Below are positions 8,143-14,841 of a stretch of 64,000 nt of DNA, piece after piece. Each line of letters starts with the position of its first letter. The first letter of the stretch is position 1. Source of the stretch: CAIWHR01 sp963811685 (lineage in GTDB: Bacteria > Pseudomonadota > Gammaproteobacteria > Burkholderiales > Casimicrobiaceae); assembly GCA_963811685.1 (NCBI GenBank), contig CAWESK010000018.1:62001-126000 (forward strand), written 5' to 3'. Both the position numbers and the translations under genes were made by a program. The notes below the pieces were generated by a model, which saw nothing but the letters and a program-made list of their open reading frames with translations, made no database searches and was not told the origin of the DNA.

Positions 8143-8517
8143 ATGTTTGACCACGTCAAATTCGGAGTCAGCGATTATGCAGCGAGCAAAGCGTTCTTCC
8201 TCAACGCACTTGAGCCGCTCGGCGTCGCTGTTGTTTCGGAGGGGCCGCCGACGTACGGTGTCGAACTTAGCTCAAGGGATAAGGCTTCATTGTGCCTGTA
8301 TCAAAGCGAGGAGAAGCCGGCGCATCTTCACTTGGCGTTCATGGCCGAGAATCGCGAGCAAGTCGAAGCTTTCTATCGCGCGGCTCTGGAGGCCGGAGGC
8401 AAAAACAACGGTGCGCCTGGTCTGCGCCCGCAGTACCACGCGAATTACTATGCAGCTTTCGTCATTGGTCCGGACGGGCACAACATCGAAGTGGTTTGCC
8501 ACGAACCGGAGGCCTAA
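8143..8517 (+). CDS. VOC family (glyoxalase/bleomycin-resistance-like) protein
   Basis: A 124-residue single VOC module. It starts MFDHVKFGVSDYAASKAFFLNAL and ends GPDGHNIEVVCHEPEA, the usual paired beta-alpha-beta units with the C-terminal G-P-D-G-x-x-I-E-V metal-ligand strand. His4 and the Glu near residue 118 are candidate metal ligands. It is probably a small-molecule detoxification or resistance protein. Its stop TAA is part of the next attC left box. Confidence 0.85.
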   Translation: MFDHVKFGVSDYAASKAFFLNALEPLGVAVVSEGPPTYGVELSSRDKASLCLYQSEEKPAHLHLAFMAENREQVEAFYRAALEAGGKNNGAPGLRPQYHANYYAAFVIGPDGHNIEVVCHEPEA

Positions 8518-8589
8518 CCCTTCCATCGAGGGGACGCCCACAAGCGGACTTCGCCCACTTGCGTCGGCCTCTCGTGTCAAACGTTGCGC
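8512..8589 (+). other. attC site 11 (78 bp), different sequence type
   Basis: Left box GCCTAAC (8512-8518) is followed by CCATCGAGG instead of the GGTCAAC seen at the other sites, and the right side is GTGTCAAACGTTGCGC. The right box GTTGCGC (8583-8589) departs from consensus. It looks like an attC of another lineage, suggesting that its cassette came from a different integron pool. Confidence 0.65.
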
Positions 8590-8606
8590 CCCACCTGGTA
8601 TCGAAC

Positions 8607-8759
8607 ATGAATAACCACCTGCTGACCGTCGCAATTCTGATGGGCGCGATTCTCGCGTATTGGTTTGGGTTAACGATCGTAAGTGTGGTCGCACTCGTTA
8701 TCGGTATCGCGCTTGAGCTGTGGTTCTACATCCGTGTGCTCCCGCGTCGAGATCGCTAA
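8607..8759 (+). CDS. Small membrane protein (50 aa)
   Basis: MNNHLLTVAILMGAILAYWFGLTIVSVVALVIGIALELWFYIRVLP contains two hydrophobic stretches with a basic C-terminus (RRDR). It begins 17 bases after the right box of attC 11. No family is recognised. Confidence 0.5.
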   Translation: MNNHLLTVAILMGAILAYWFGLTIVSVVALVIGIALELWFYIRVLPRRDR

Positions 8760-8964
8760 TCGGCTCGTGATGCAGACCTCTTGCGCCGCCAGAGCCGCGC
8801 AACTCGAGCGGCGATGCAGGCGCGGAGCGGCGGATGACCGCCACGCAGGCGCGCGCCGCCCATCGGGGCCGGAGACAGCGGCACACCTGGCACCGTCAGC
8901 AAGGCCTGCTGCTGGGCATGCGCGCAATGGCCTTGATGGACCACGTTACCGCAGGAGCATCAAA

Positions 8965-9387
8965 GTGACATACCAACTCATCTACTCCTCGCAGGCGACC
9001 GTCCCGATGTCGGTGGCCGAGCTCGAAGAGATCCTCGTGGACGCCCGCGCAGGAAACGAGAAGCGCAACATCACGGGCGCGCTCGTGTACATCGATGGAG
9101 TCTTCCTTCAAGTTCTCGAGGGTGAAAAGGAGACGGTTCTCAGCCTGATGCGCAGCATCGAAAACGACACCAGGCATACTTCTGTAAAGGTGTTCCATCG
9201 GGCCGAAGTGGACAGACCAACATTTGGGAGTTGGAGGATGGCGTATCTCGGCGCGACACCGGAACAAATGGCAGTATGGGCCGGGCTCGATGGAACCGCG
9301 TCGATTGAGTCAATCCTCAAAGACATGCATGAAAAGCCTCATCACGCGTCACTGGCCCAGACCATTCTCCGGGCTCTTGCTTCTTGA
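8965..9387 (+). CDS. Short BLUF-domain blue-light photoreceptor
   Basis: A 140-residue stand-alone BLUF protein (blue-light sensing using FAD). The signature residues fall at the expected spacing: Tyr7 in LIYSS, Asn31 in AGNEKRNITG, Gln49 in VFLQVLEG, Trp90 and Met92 in GSWRMAY. The intervals 24, 18, 41 and 43 equal those of AppA Tyr21/Asn45/Gln63/Trp104/Met106. A short C-terminal helical cap follows (residues 95-140) with no output domain, so it should signal through a partner protein. GTG 8965 is preceded by AGGAG at a good distance. From 8760 to 8960 nothing coding is seen. Confidence 0.92.
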   Translation: MTYQLIYSSQATVPMSVAELEEILVDARAGNEKRNITGALVYIDGVFLQVLEGEKETVLSLMRSIENDTRHTSVKVFHRAEVDRPTFGSWRMAYLGATPEQMAVWAGLDGTASIESILKDMHEKPHHASLAQTILRALAS

Positions 9388-9427
9388 ATCATCTCGCAAA
9401 CGCGCGGATGCACGTCGTTCAGCGGCC

Positions 9428-9492
9428 GACCACGGGCGGTCAACACGGACGCCGAGCTTGCTCCGCTTCACGCCGGCGGCGGGTCATGAAGG
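9428..9492 (+). other. Degenerate attC remnant
   Basis: GGGCGGTCAACACGGACG followed by a GC-rich hairpin and GGCGGGTCATG matches the interior of the other attC sites, but both outer boxes are lost (the left reads CGACCAC, the right has no GTTAGGC). Confidence 0.6.
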
Positions 9493-9498
9493 CCGCTT

Positions 9499-9873
9499 GT
9501 GATTCCGGATAGCGACACCGAAGATCTTTCGCGGCACCTGCGTGAACTTGAGGAGTCGCTGCTGCTGCCCGACGTACGGAAGTCGCGGCGCCTCATTGAC
9601 CTTCTTGCCGATGATTTCATCGAATTCGGCAGCTCCGGGCGCATCTACACCAAGGCGGATCTCGTCGAAGCCTTGCAAGCCGAGTCTCCGGTTACACAGG
9701 CAACCGCCGACTTTCGGGTTTCGCTCCTGTCTCCGGGCGCCGCCTTGCTGACGTACCGCATCTACCGTCACTCCGTTCCTCCGATCCACACTCTGCGCAG
9801 CTCAATTTGGCGGCTGCACAAAGGCCAATGGCAAATGGTGTTTCATCAAGCTACGCTTACCTCTCCACCATAA
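9499..9873 (+). CDS. DUF4440/SnoaL-like NTF2-fold protein
   Basis: A 124-residue protein: a helical N-terminus (LSRHLRELEESLL), then RRLIDLLADDFIEFGSSGRIYTKADLVEAL and curved strands FRVSLLSPGAALLTYRIYRHS and SIWRLHKGQWQMVFHQATLT. This is the DUF4440 layout (F-x-E-F-G-S-S-G and the terminal W-x-x-x-x-H-Q). A GTG start at 9499 is assumed. It may act as a small-molecule binding or isomerase-like domain. It follows the decayed attC and lies 28 bases before the cupin gene. Confidence 0.78.
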   Translation: MIPDSDTEDLSRHLRELEESLLLPDVRKSRRLIDLLADDFIEFGSSGRIYTKADLVEALQAESPVTQATADFRVSLLSPGAALLTYRIYRHSVPPIHTLRSSIWRLHKGQWQMVFHQATLTSPP

Positions 9874-9901
9874 TTGGTGGTGTTTGACGAATGGCAGACC
9901 C

Positions 9902-10363
9902 ATGAGCGAGATCCACGGAAAACAACAGGGATATGTGCTGGGCCCGACTGAGGGAGAGCACCTCATTCGGAATGCCGGAAGTATCTTTATCAAAGCCGGC
10001 CCCGGCATGGGTTCCAACAACATGGCTTTAGGAACACAGCAAGTGCCGGCCGGAATCGGCATACGTGCTCATCAGCATCACGAAGCGGACGAGGTGCTGT
10101 TTGTTCTGGAGGGTACTGGTTTCGGTATATTGGACGACAGGCGAGTGCCAGTCGAAAAAGGGTCGGCAATGTACGTTCCCCACGGCGCATGGCATGGCAT
10201 CGAAAACCCCGACAGCGAATTGTTGCTGCTCTGGGTCGTAGCGCCGCCGGGGGTCGAAGCGTTCTTTCGGGAAGTGTCCAGCGCTCCAGGCGCGCCCCCA
10301 AAGCAATTTACTCTGGAACAATTGAACGACATTGCGCGTAAACACGGGATACGTTTCACGTAG
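9902..10363 (+). CDS. Cupin-domain protein
   Basis: A 153-residue single cupin. Motif 1 is GIGIRAHQHHEADEVLFVLEGTG (metal ligands HxHH...E) and motif 2 is PHGAWHGIEN. The C-terminal helix (QFTLEQLNDIARKHGI) is typical of this clade. ATG 9902 is preferred over the TTG at 9884. It could be an isomerase, dioxygenase or binding protein. Probably co-transcribed with the DUF4440 gene just upstream. Confidence 0.82.
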   Translation: MSEIHGKQQGYVLGPTEGEHLIRNAGSIFIKAGPGMGSNNMALGTQQVPAGIGIRAHQHHEADEVLFVLEGTGFGILDDRRVPVEKGSAMYVPHGAWHGIENPDSELLLLWVVAPPGVEAFFREVSSAPGAPPKQFTLEQLNDIARKHGIRFT

Positions 10364-10368
10364 GTTGC

Positions 10369-10419
10369 CCCTAGCACACGTTCAAACTCGGACCCGCTGG
10401 TTGACTTGGTCCGTTAACC
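10369..10419 (+). other. attC site 13 (51 bp, degenerate boxes)
   Basis: Left box CCCTAGC (10369-10375), inner GTTCAAAC and GGTTGAC, right box GTTAACC (10413-10419). Compact site with mismatches in both outer boxes. Confidence 0.65.
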
Positions 10420-10437
10420 CATTTGGAGCATCGCCGA

Positions 10438-10830
10438 ATGACGCGTCATCCTGTTGAGCTCCAAATCGAGAGGGCCGACCTCGCCATCAACCGCGAAGAC
10501 TTTGACACGTTGATGGACATCTATTCCGAGGATGCTGTTCTAGTTGTGAAGCCCGGAGTGAACGCCGTCGGTAAGATTCAAATCCGGAAGGCCATGGAAT
10601 CTATCGCCGCGCACTTCAACCATAGCCTGGACGTGAGGCAGGCTGGAATGAAAATCCTCGAATCAGGTGATACGGCGTTGGTGCTCGCCAAGACAGTGGT
10701 CTCAGCATCGGGCATGCCGACTATCGAACGAAGCGCGACCTACGTATTCAAGCGTCACCCAAACGGCAGTTGGCTCTGCGCCATCGATAACTCGTACGGG
10801 CACGAGCTACTGCTCAGCCAAGGTGCCTGA
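10438..10830 (+). CDS. SnoaL-like/DUF4440 NTF2-fold protein
   Basis: A 130-residue protein: VELQIERADLAINREDFDTLMDIYSEDAVLVVKPG, a typical DUF4440 opening, then RKAMESIAAHF and strands ALVLAKTVVSASG, ERSATYVFKRHPNGSWLCAIDNSYG. The N-x-x-D-x-L-x-x-x-Y-x-x-D-A pattern and final W-x-C-x-I-D-N fit SnoaL-like proteins used in small-molecule turnover. ATG 10438 chosen over TTG 10423. Confidence 0.8.
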   Translation: MTRHPVELQIERADLAINREDFDTLMDIYSEDAVLVVKPGVNAVGKIQIRKAMESIAAHFNHSLDVRQAGMKILESGDTALVLAKTVVSASGMPTIERSATYVFKRHPNGSWLCAIDNSYGHELLLSQGA

Positions 10831-10831
10831 C

Positions 10832-10990
10832 ATGGTCCCCGCGGACATCATCAAGATCAGCCGCGACGGCCACACAGAGCTCGACGCGTTCCTGGTCGAT
10901 CGGATCTACGAGTTCAATGCCGAGACAACAGGGTTCCATGACGGAGAGGTCTTTGCTGCCGCGATCCGGAATTCGGCCGGTGAGGCCATG
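10832..10990 (+). pseudogene. GNAT acetyltransferase, N-terminal fragment
   Basis: MVPADIIKISRDGHTELDAFLVDRIYEFNAETTGFHDGEVFAAAIRNSAGE matches the N-terminal strand-helix region of small GNAT proteins of the type whose N-terminus reads FLVDRIYEFNAxATG. The acetyl-CoA binding part is absent. The sequence passes directly into the right half of an attC, so a deletion removed the rest of the gene and the left half of its attC. Confidence 0.7.
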
Positions 10991-11007
10991 GAACGACTTC
11001 CTCTGCT

Positions 11008-11043
11008 CGCGCGGCAGGTCGGCGGTTGCTTGATGCGTTAGGT
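11008..11043 (+). other. Right half of an attC site
   Basis: GGCAGGTCGGCGGTTGCTTGATGCGTTAGGT ends in right box GTTAGGT (11037-11043), which fits GTTRRRY, but there is no left box upstream. It is a deletion scar. Confidence 0.65.
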
Positions 11044-11057
11044 CGCAGGAGGAACTA

Positions 11058-11446
11058 ATGAGGCGCACGTGGACGATCATAGGCGTTGGTGACGTGCTCG
11101 TAGTTTCAAGTGGTACCAATCGCTGCTTGGCCTGCCGGAGACGGCTCCCGCTCATGACGACTTCGGTCAAATCCTCGACTCGGATGGAACGGTCTTGCTC
11201 TGCCTTCACGAGTGGGGCATCCATGAGCATCCCTCCTTGATGAGCCCCGATCGCGCGGAGCCCGGCAATGGCCTCCTCTTGTTTTTCCGTGTCGATGAGT
11301 TCCACATGGCGCTGCCAAGGGCACGCGCTCTTGTCGCCCGCCTCGAGGAGGAGCCCCACTTGAATCCGAACACGGAAACCATGGAGTTCTCCGTTCGAGA
11401 TCCGGACGGATATTACGTCACGATCAGTGCGCTCTCCGCGCCGTGA
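11058..11446 (+). pseudogene. VOC family protein with a frameshift
   Basis: A strong ribosome site AGGAGG precedes ATG 11058. The product begins MRRTWTIIGVGDVL, then one base is missing near 11104. The second frame continues SFKWYQSLLGLPETAPAHDDFGQILDSDG through MEFSVRDPDGYYVTISALSAP, a complete VOC C-terminus. The span of 389 bases is one short of a multiple of three. A genuine mutation or an assembly indel would look the same. Confidence 0.75.
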
Positions 11447-11475
11447 CACGGCGTCCACGGCCAGCCGGCAATGAC

Positions 11476-11541
11476 CCCTAATGGCGGTCACCACAGCCGC
11501 CCCGCCAGCGGCGGGTCGCCGGTCACCTTGATTCGTTAAGC
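11476..11541 (+). other. attC site 15 (66 bp)
   Basis: Left box CCCTAAT (11476-11482), inner GGTCACC and GGTCACC, right box GTTAAGC (11535-11541), which fits GTTRRRY. Confidence 0.72.
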
Positions 11542-11557
11542 CCCACGGCAAACACAC

Positions 11558-12001
11558 ATGCCCAGCGCCGAAACCCTCGAACGATTCATTGCGCTCGTCG
11601 AACAGAACTCCCACGTGGAGGCTGTCGAGGCGTTCTACACCGCCAACGCTTCGATGCAGGAGAATCAATTGGCCCCGCGCGTCGGCCGCGATTCTCACGT
11701 CGCGAACGAACGTCGGGTACTGTCAAAGACGAAGAGCTTGATTTCGAAGTGCATCCGCCCCGTATTTGTCGCCGACGACAACGTCGTGATTCGCTGGGAA
11801 TTTCGATTCGAATGGTTGGATGGAACGATAACCCACATGGAGGAGGTCGCCTATCAGCGCTGGGAGGGACAACGTATTGCGGAGGAGAAGTTCTTCTACG
11901 ATCCAGCGCAGCTCGTGCCGCGAGAAGCGCAGATCGATTCGGGGCCCAATCTGGTGGTCACCACGGACGTTCCTGCGGCGGCGGGTCGCCGGTTACCTTG
12001 A
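11558..12001 (+). CDS. SnoaL-like NTF2-fold protein
   Basis: A 147-residue protein with LERFIALVEQNSHVEAVEAFYTANASMQENQLAPRVG and IRWEFRFEWLDGTITHMEEVAYQRWEGQRIAEEKFFYDPAQL, the standard cone-shaped SnoaL fold (W-D-x-x-x-I-x-x-E-x-F-Y-D-P). The reading frame runs through the following attC and stops only at 11999-12001, so the last 20 or so residues are encoded by recombination-site sequence. The substrate is not known. Confidence 0.8.
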   Translation: MPSAETLERFIALVEQNSHVEAVEAFYTANASMQENQLAPRVGRDSHVANERRVLSKTKSLISKCIRPVFVADDNVVIRWEFRFEWLDGTITHMEEVAYQRWEGQRIAEEKFFYDPAQLVPREAQIDSGPNLVVTTDVPAAAGRRLP

Positions 12002-12011
12002 TTCGTCAGGC
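11944..12011 (+). other. attC site 16 (68 bp), overlapped by the coding region
   Basis: Left box GCCCAAT (11944-11950), inner GGTCACC and GGTTACC, right box GTCAGGC (12005-12011). The upstream gene reads into it. Confidence 0.75.
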
Positions 12012-12054
12012 GGCGCATAGTGTAATAGCGCGAGTCCCTCGACGTTCGGCTTCA

Positions 12055-12091
12055 GCGACGTGCTCACGGCGGGTCGCTCGGTTCGTCAGGC
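12055..12091 (+). other. Right half of an attC site
   Basis: GCTCACGGCGGGTCGCTCGG followed by TTCGTCAGGC ends in box GTCAGGC (12085-12091). Only about 45 bases separate it from attC 16, with no gene between them: a nearly empty, decayed cassette. Confidence 0.6.
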
Positions 12092-12106
12092 GTCGGGGAG
12101 CACACC

Positions 12107-12511
12107 GTGGTCTATACCGGCAGTTGTCTCTGCAGCGAGGTGCAATTCGCGATTGCGGGTGAATTGGGCCCGATCCAGGTTTGCCACTGCATTCAATGCC
12201 GAAAAGCGCAAGGCGGTCCATTCGCGACCAACATCGCCGTGGCCGCGGCCGACTTCGCCATTACGAGCGGCGAGCATTTGCTTGTCGCATACGAGTCGTC
12301 ACCCGGCAAACACCGGCTCTTTTGCCGCCAATGCGGTTCCCATGTGTACAGTCGCCGCCTTTCGGCTCCGGACGTCGTGCGTGTGCGAGCCGGTCTCATC
12401 AACGAGCCGCTCGCCGTCCGCCCCGCCTGGCATATGTACACGGCGCAAAAATCGAATTGGTGGGCAATCCAGGATGGCCTGCCTCAGTTTCCACAGGGCC
12501 ACGTCCCCTGA
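12107..12511 (+). CDS. GFA family (glutathione-dependent formaldehyde-activating-like) protein
   Basis: A 134-residue zinc protein. The GFA cysteines are visible: GSCLCSEVQF, VCHCIQCRKAQGG and FCRQCGSHVYSRR. The family binds two zincs. True formaldehyde activation is doubtful for most members, so the reaction is not assigned. GTG 12107 starts 15 bases after the preceding attC half site. It is followed 20 bases later by a SnoaL-like gene. Confidence 0.87.
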   Translation: MVYTGSCLCSEVQFAIAGELGPIQVCHCIQCRKAQGGPFATNIAVAAADFAITSGEHLLVAYESSPGKHRLFCRQCGSHVYSRRLSAPDVVRVRAGLINEPLAVRPAWHMYTAQKSNWWAIQDGLPQFPQGHVP

Positions 12512-12531
12512 TGTGACACCGCGGAGGACCC

Positions 12532-12912
12532 GTGACCATCGAGGAGTTCATGCGAGGGTACAAAGCATCATGGGAGCTACGTGACGCGTCCATGTTTGTC
12601 GCCCTGTTCAATCCGGATGGCGAATATCACAACACACCGTTCGCCGTTCAACGTGGCCATTCGCAACTCGCCACGTACTGGCAGCGCGTCAAGCTCCAGG
12701 AAGACGTGAGTGTGAGCTACGAGGTCCTGATGGCCACGCCCACGAGTGGCATCGCCCATTGGCACGTCACTTACCAGGTTGCGTCCGAGGAACTCTTCCA
12801 AATCTGGGCCAAATCCACGGGCACAAACCTTGTCGCGCGAAAGGCTGGCGACCCGCTGCCTCGCATGGTCCTCGACGGCGTGCTGAAAGCCGAATTCGAG
12901 GGCGAACCGTGA
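12532..12912 (+). CDS. SnoaL-like NTF2-fold protein
   Basis: A 126-residue protein: MTIEEFMRGYKASWELRDASMFVALFNPDGEYHNTPFAVQRGHSQLATYWQRV is a classic SnoaL-like N-terminus (W-x-x-R-D-x-x-x-F-x-x-L-F-x-x-D-G-x-Y). GTG 12532 has GGAGG seven bases upstream. It probably shares a transcript with the GFA gene. The attC remnant follows after 55 bases. Confidence 0.82.
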   Translation: MTIEEFMRGYKASWELRDASMFVALFNPDGEYHNTPFAVQRGHSQLATYWQRVKLQEDVSVSYEVLMATPTSGIAHWHVTYQVASEELFQIWAKSTGTNLVARKAGDPLPRMVLDGVLKAEFEGEP

Positions 12913-12967
12913 CGAAGCGCCACTGGTGGCGATCGCCTTCCGCTGACGTGAGCATCATCGCAACGGC

Positions 12968-13027
12968 GCCCAACCCGGCGGTCAACACGGATCCCCGCCT
13001 GCGGCGGGCCGCCGGTTACCTTGATTC
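12968..13027 (+). other. attC site 18, right box missing
   Basis: Left box GCCCAAC (12968-12974), GGTCAACACGG, a hairpin and CCGGTTACCTTGATTC are intact, but the expected GTTAGGC is replaced by CTTTCGC. This is the last well-preserved attC in the array. Confidence 0.75.
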
Positions 13028-13063
13028 CTTTCGCGCCCAGTAGCGCGGATCACTGGAGCATAT

Positions 13064-13444
13064 ATGCCTCGCGAGATCATCTACACTTCCGATGCGCCGG
13101 CACCGCCGCCTATGTATAGCCAGGCGGTCAAGTCCGCCGGGTTGATCTTTGTTTCCGGCACCGGCCCCTATGACCCAAAATCTGGAGCCATTGTCGGAAC
13201 CACGATTCAAGAGCAGACGAATCAGTGCCTGTCGAACATCTCTGCAATTCTTGCGTCCGCTGGTAGTTCCCTGTCCAAGGTCGTCAGCGCTACTGTCATC
13301 CTCGTGGAAGAAGATGACTTCAAGGGCATGAACGAGGAATGGGTGAAATGGTTCCCCGCGGAACCACCCGCACGTCAAGGTGCCAAGTTGCCGGTCCGAA
13401 TACCTGGAATGAAGGTCTCGATCGCTGCGATAGCCGAGGCCTGA
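13064..13444 (+). CDS. RidA/YjgF family protein
   Basis: A 126-residue RidA-fold protein, a trimeric enamine/imine deaminase family that clears reactive 2-aminoacrylate-type intermediates. Recognisable blocks are PPPMYSQAVKSAGLIFVSGTGPYDP, IQEQTNQCLSNISAILASAG and the C-terminal LPVRIPGMKVSIAAIAEA, where the Glu near the end is the usual catalytic-site residue. The conserved Arg of the strict RidA subgroup is not clear, so deaminase activity is uncertain. Confidence 0.87.
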   Translation: MPREIIYTSDAPAPPPMYSQAVKSAGLIFVSGTGPYDPKSGAIVGTTIQEQTNQCLSNISAILASAGSSLSKVVSATVILVEEDDFKGMNEEWVKWFPAEPPARQGAKLPVRIPGMKVSIAAIAEA

Positions 13445-13553
13445 CTCATGTGTGGCGGCAAGCACATCGCCAATGCCGACCTGATCCTCGTCTTCGCGAG
13501 CGAAAACGAGGGTGGCGCGAGTGCGCTCGCAGGCGGCATCGGGCCACGAAGCC

Positions 13554-14825
13554 ATGCATGACGCCCCCAGTCTCTCGCGATCGATGCGCGTAGGCGAAGC
13601 GCGTCCGCATTGGGTCCGTGGTCTCGCCTGGGATTTCTTCTGGCTGCAGTCGGCCCTCTGGCTGGTGCCGCTTGCTCTGGTGCTCGCGCATGGCTACGAA
13701 GATCCCGGCGAGAGTCCGCTGGACTTGCTGGTCTTCGCGCTCACTGCGGTGTTCTGGATCAGCCATCGGTTCGGTTCGTCGTGGTTGGCCTACGCGACAA
13801 CTGCCTACCGACCGCTGCTGCGTGCCGAACCAGCGCGCTTCGTAATCGTCCCGATCGCAATCGCCGCAGCTTGCTTCGCCATCCTGCTGCCGGGGGACGA
13901 TGCGTTGCCCTTTACGCGCGCGGAGCGCGTGATGGCACTTGCGATGGTCGATTTCGGGTTCGTCACCTACCACTTCGCCGCGCAACACTTTGGCGTGCTC
14001 AGTCTGTACCGAGTCCACAGCGGGAGGCCCGCCGATCCTTGGATCAGGCGCCTTGATCGCCTGTTCGCGTTGGGCGTCGGAGGCGCGCTCGTCGTGCTGG
14101 CCGAGGCGGTCGCTGGAACGACCTTGTTCCAGGACGTGTGGGAAGGAACGTGGCTCGACATGGAGTGGCTCGCTGGAGCGTCGGGGATGTTGCGCGTCGT
14201 GGCCACTGCACTGGTCCTCGCGTTGACGCTCGCGCTGCTCGCCTCGGAAGCGCGTGCTCCGAGCGTGTCGCTTCCGCGCGTCCTTTACGTCGTGGGCGTA
14301 GCCGCGATGGTCTGCGTCGGGCTCCACACCGATAGACCGCTCCTGTTCGTGGCAGTCTGGACCGGGCAGCACTGGCTGGCCGCAACCGCGCTGGCTACGC
14401 GCGTCGCATGCGCCGAGCCGGCGCCACCCGGCTTGCCCCTCTGGCGAGCGCTCCACGCAGTCAACCGGCGACCGTGGGCACTGCTGCTCGTGCTCGGCCT
14501 GCTCTCGGTCCTGCTGCTCCCGGTCATGGAGGTCGAGGCGAATGGACCCGAGGGGCCCTTCTACGGTGATCGCATATTCGGCACACTTGCCGTCGCGTTG
14601 CGCACGTCGGACTGGGTGCCGGCACTCGTGGCGTTGGGCTTTACGACCGGATTCCTGCACTATTGGCTCGATCGTGCCGTGTACCGGCTGTCCCGCCCAG
14701 CCGTTCGGATCGCGGCACGCGGGCTCTTGGGTTGGAGCAGCGAAGCTGATGGTCAGCGAAAATCATCATCGAAGGAAGTCGCGGGCACACGTCGCCTGAT
14801 CCCCACTCCGGATCGGTTGGCGTAG
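13554..14825 (+). CDS. Polytopic membrane protein with conserved histidines, unknown function
   Basis: A 423-residue integral membrane protein with about eight to ten hydrophobic helices. Histidine/aromatic motifs face the membrane edges: WISHRFGSS, TYHFAAQHFGVLSLYR, WTGQHWLA and FLHYWLDRAVYRLSRPAVR. The pattern could bind metal, as in membrane His-box enzymes, but no known family is assigned. The frame is open from 13512. ATG 13554 or 13584 are the likely starts. It sits between two decayed attC sites. Confidence 0.6.
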   Translation: MHDAPSLSRSMRVGEARPHWVRGLAWDFFWLQSALWLVPLALVLAHGYEDPGESPLDLLVFALTAVFWISHRFGSSWLAYATTAYRPLLRAEPARFVIVPIAIAAACFAILLPGDDALPFTRAERVMALAMVDFGFVTYHFAAQHFGVLSLYRVHSGRPADPWIRRLDRLFALGVGGALVVLAEAVAGTTLFQDVWEGTWLDMEWLAGASGMLRVVATALVLALTLALLASEARAPSVSLPRVLYVVGVAAMVCVGLHTDRPLLFVAVWTGQHWLAATALATRVACAEPAPPGLPLWRALHAVNRRPWALLLVLGLLSVLLLPVMEVEANGPEGPFYGDRIFGTLAVALRTSDWVPALVALGFTTGFLHYWLDRAVYRLSRPAVRIAARGLLGWSSEADGQRKSSSKEVAGTRRLIPTPDRLA

Positions 14826-14835
14826 TTCGTTGGAC
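14806..14835 (+). other. attC right-half remnant
   Basis: GGATCGGTTGGCGTAGTTCGTTGGAC resembles the right half of the array's attC sites (GGATCGCCGGTTAGCTTGGTTCGTTAGGC) with several changes. The box GTTGGAC (14829-14835) still fits GTTRRRY. Confidence 0.45.
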
Positions 14836-14841
14836 GTTTTT

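Noticed and set aside
1..13030. CRISPR array
   Set aside because: The repeated sequences are attC sites with variable centres and gene-sized spacing, not short identical repeats with uniform spacers. No cas genes were seen.
13449..13562. 37-codon ORF before the polytopic membrane gene
   Set aside because: It overlaps the likely start of the membrane gene, has no ribosome site and no recognisable features.
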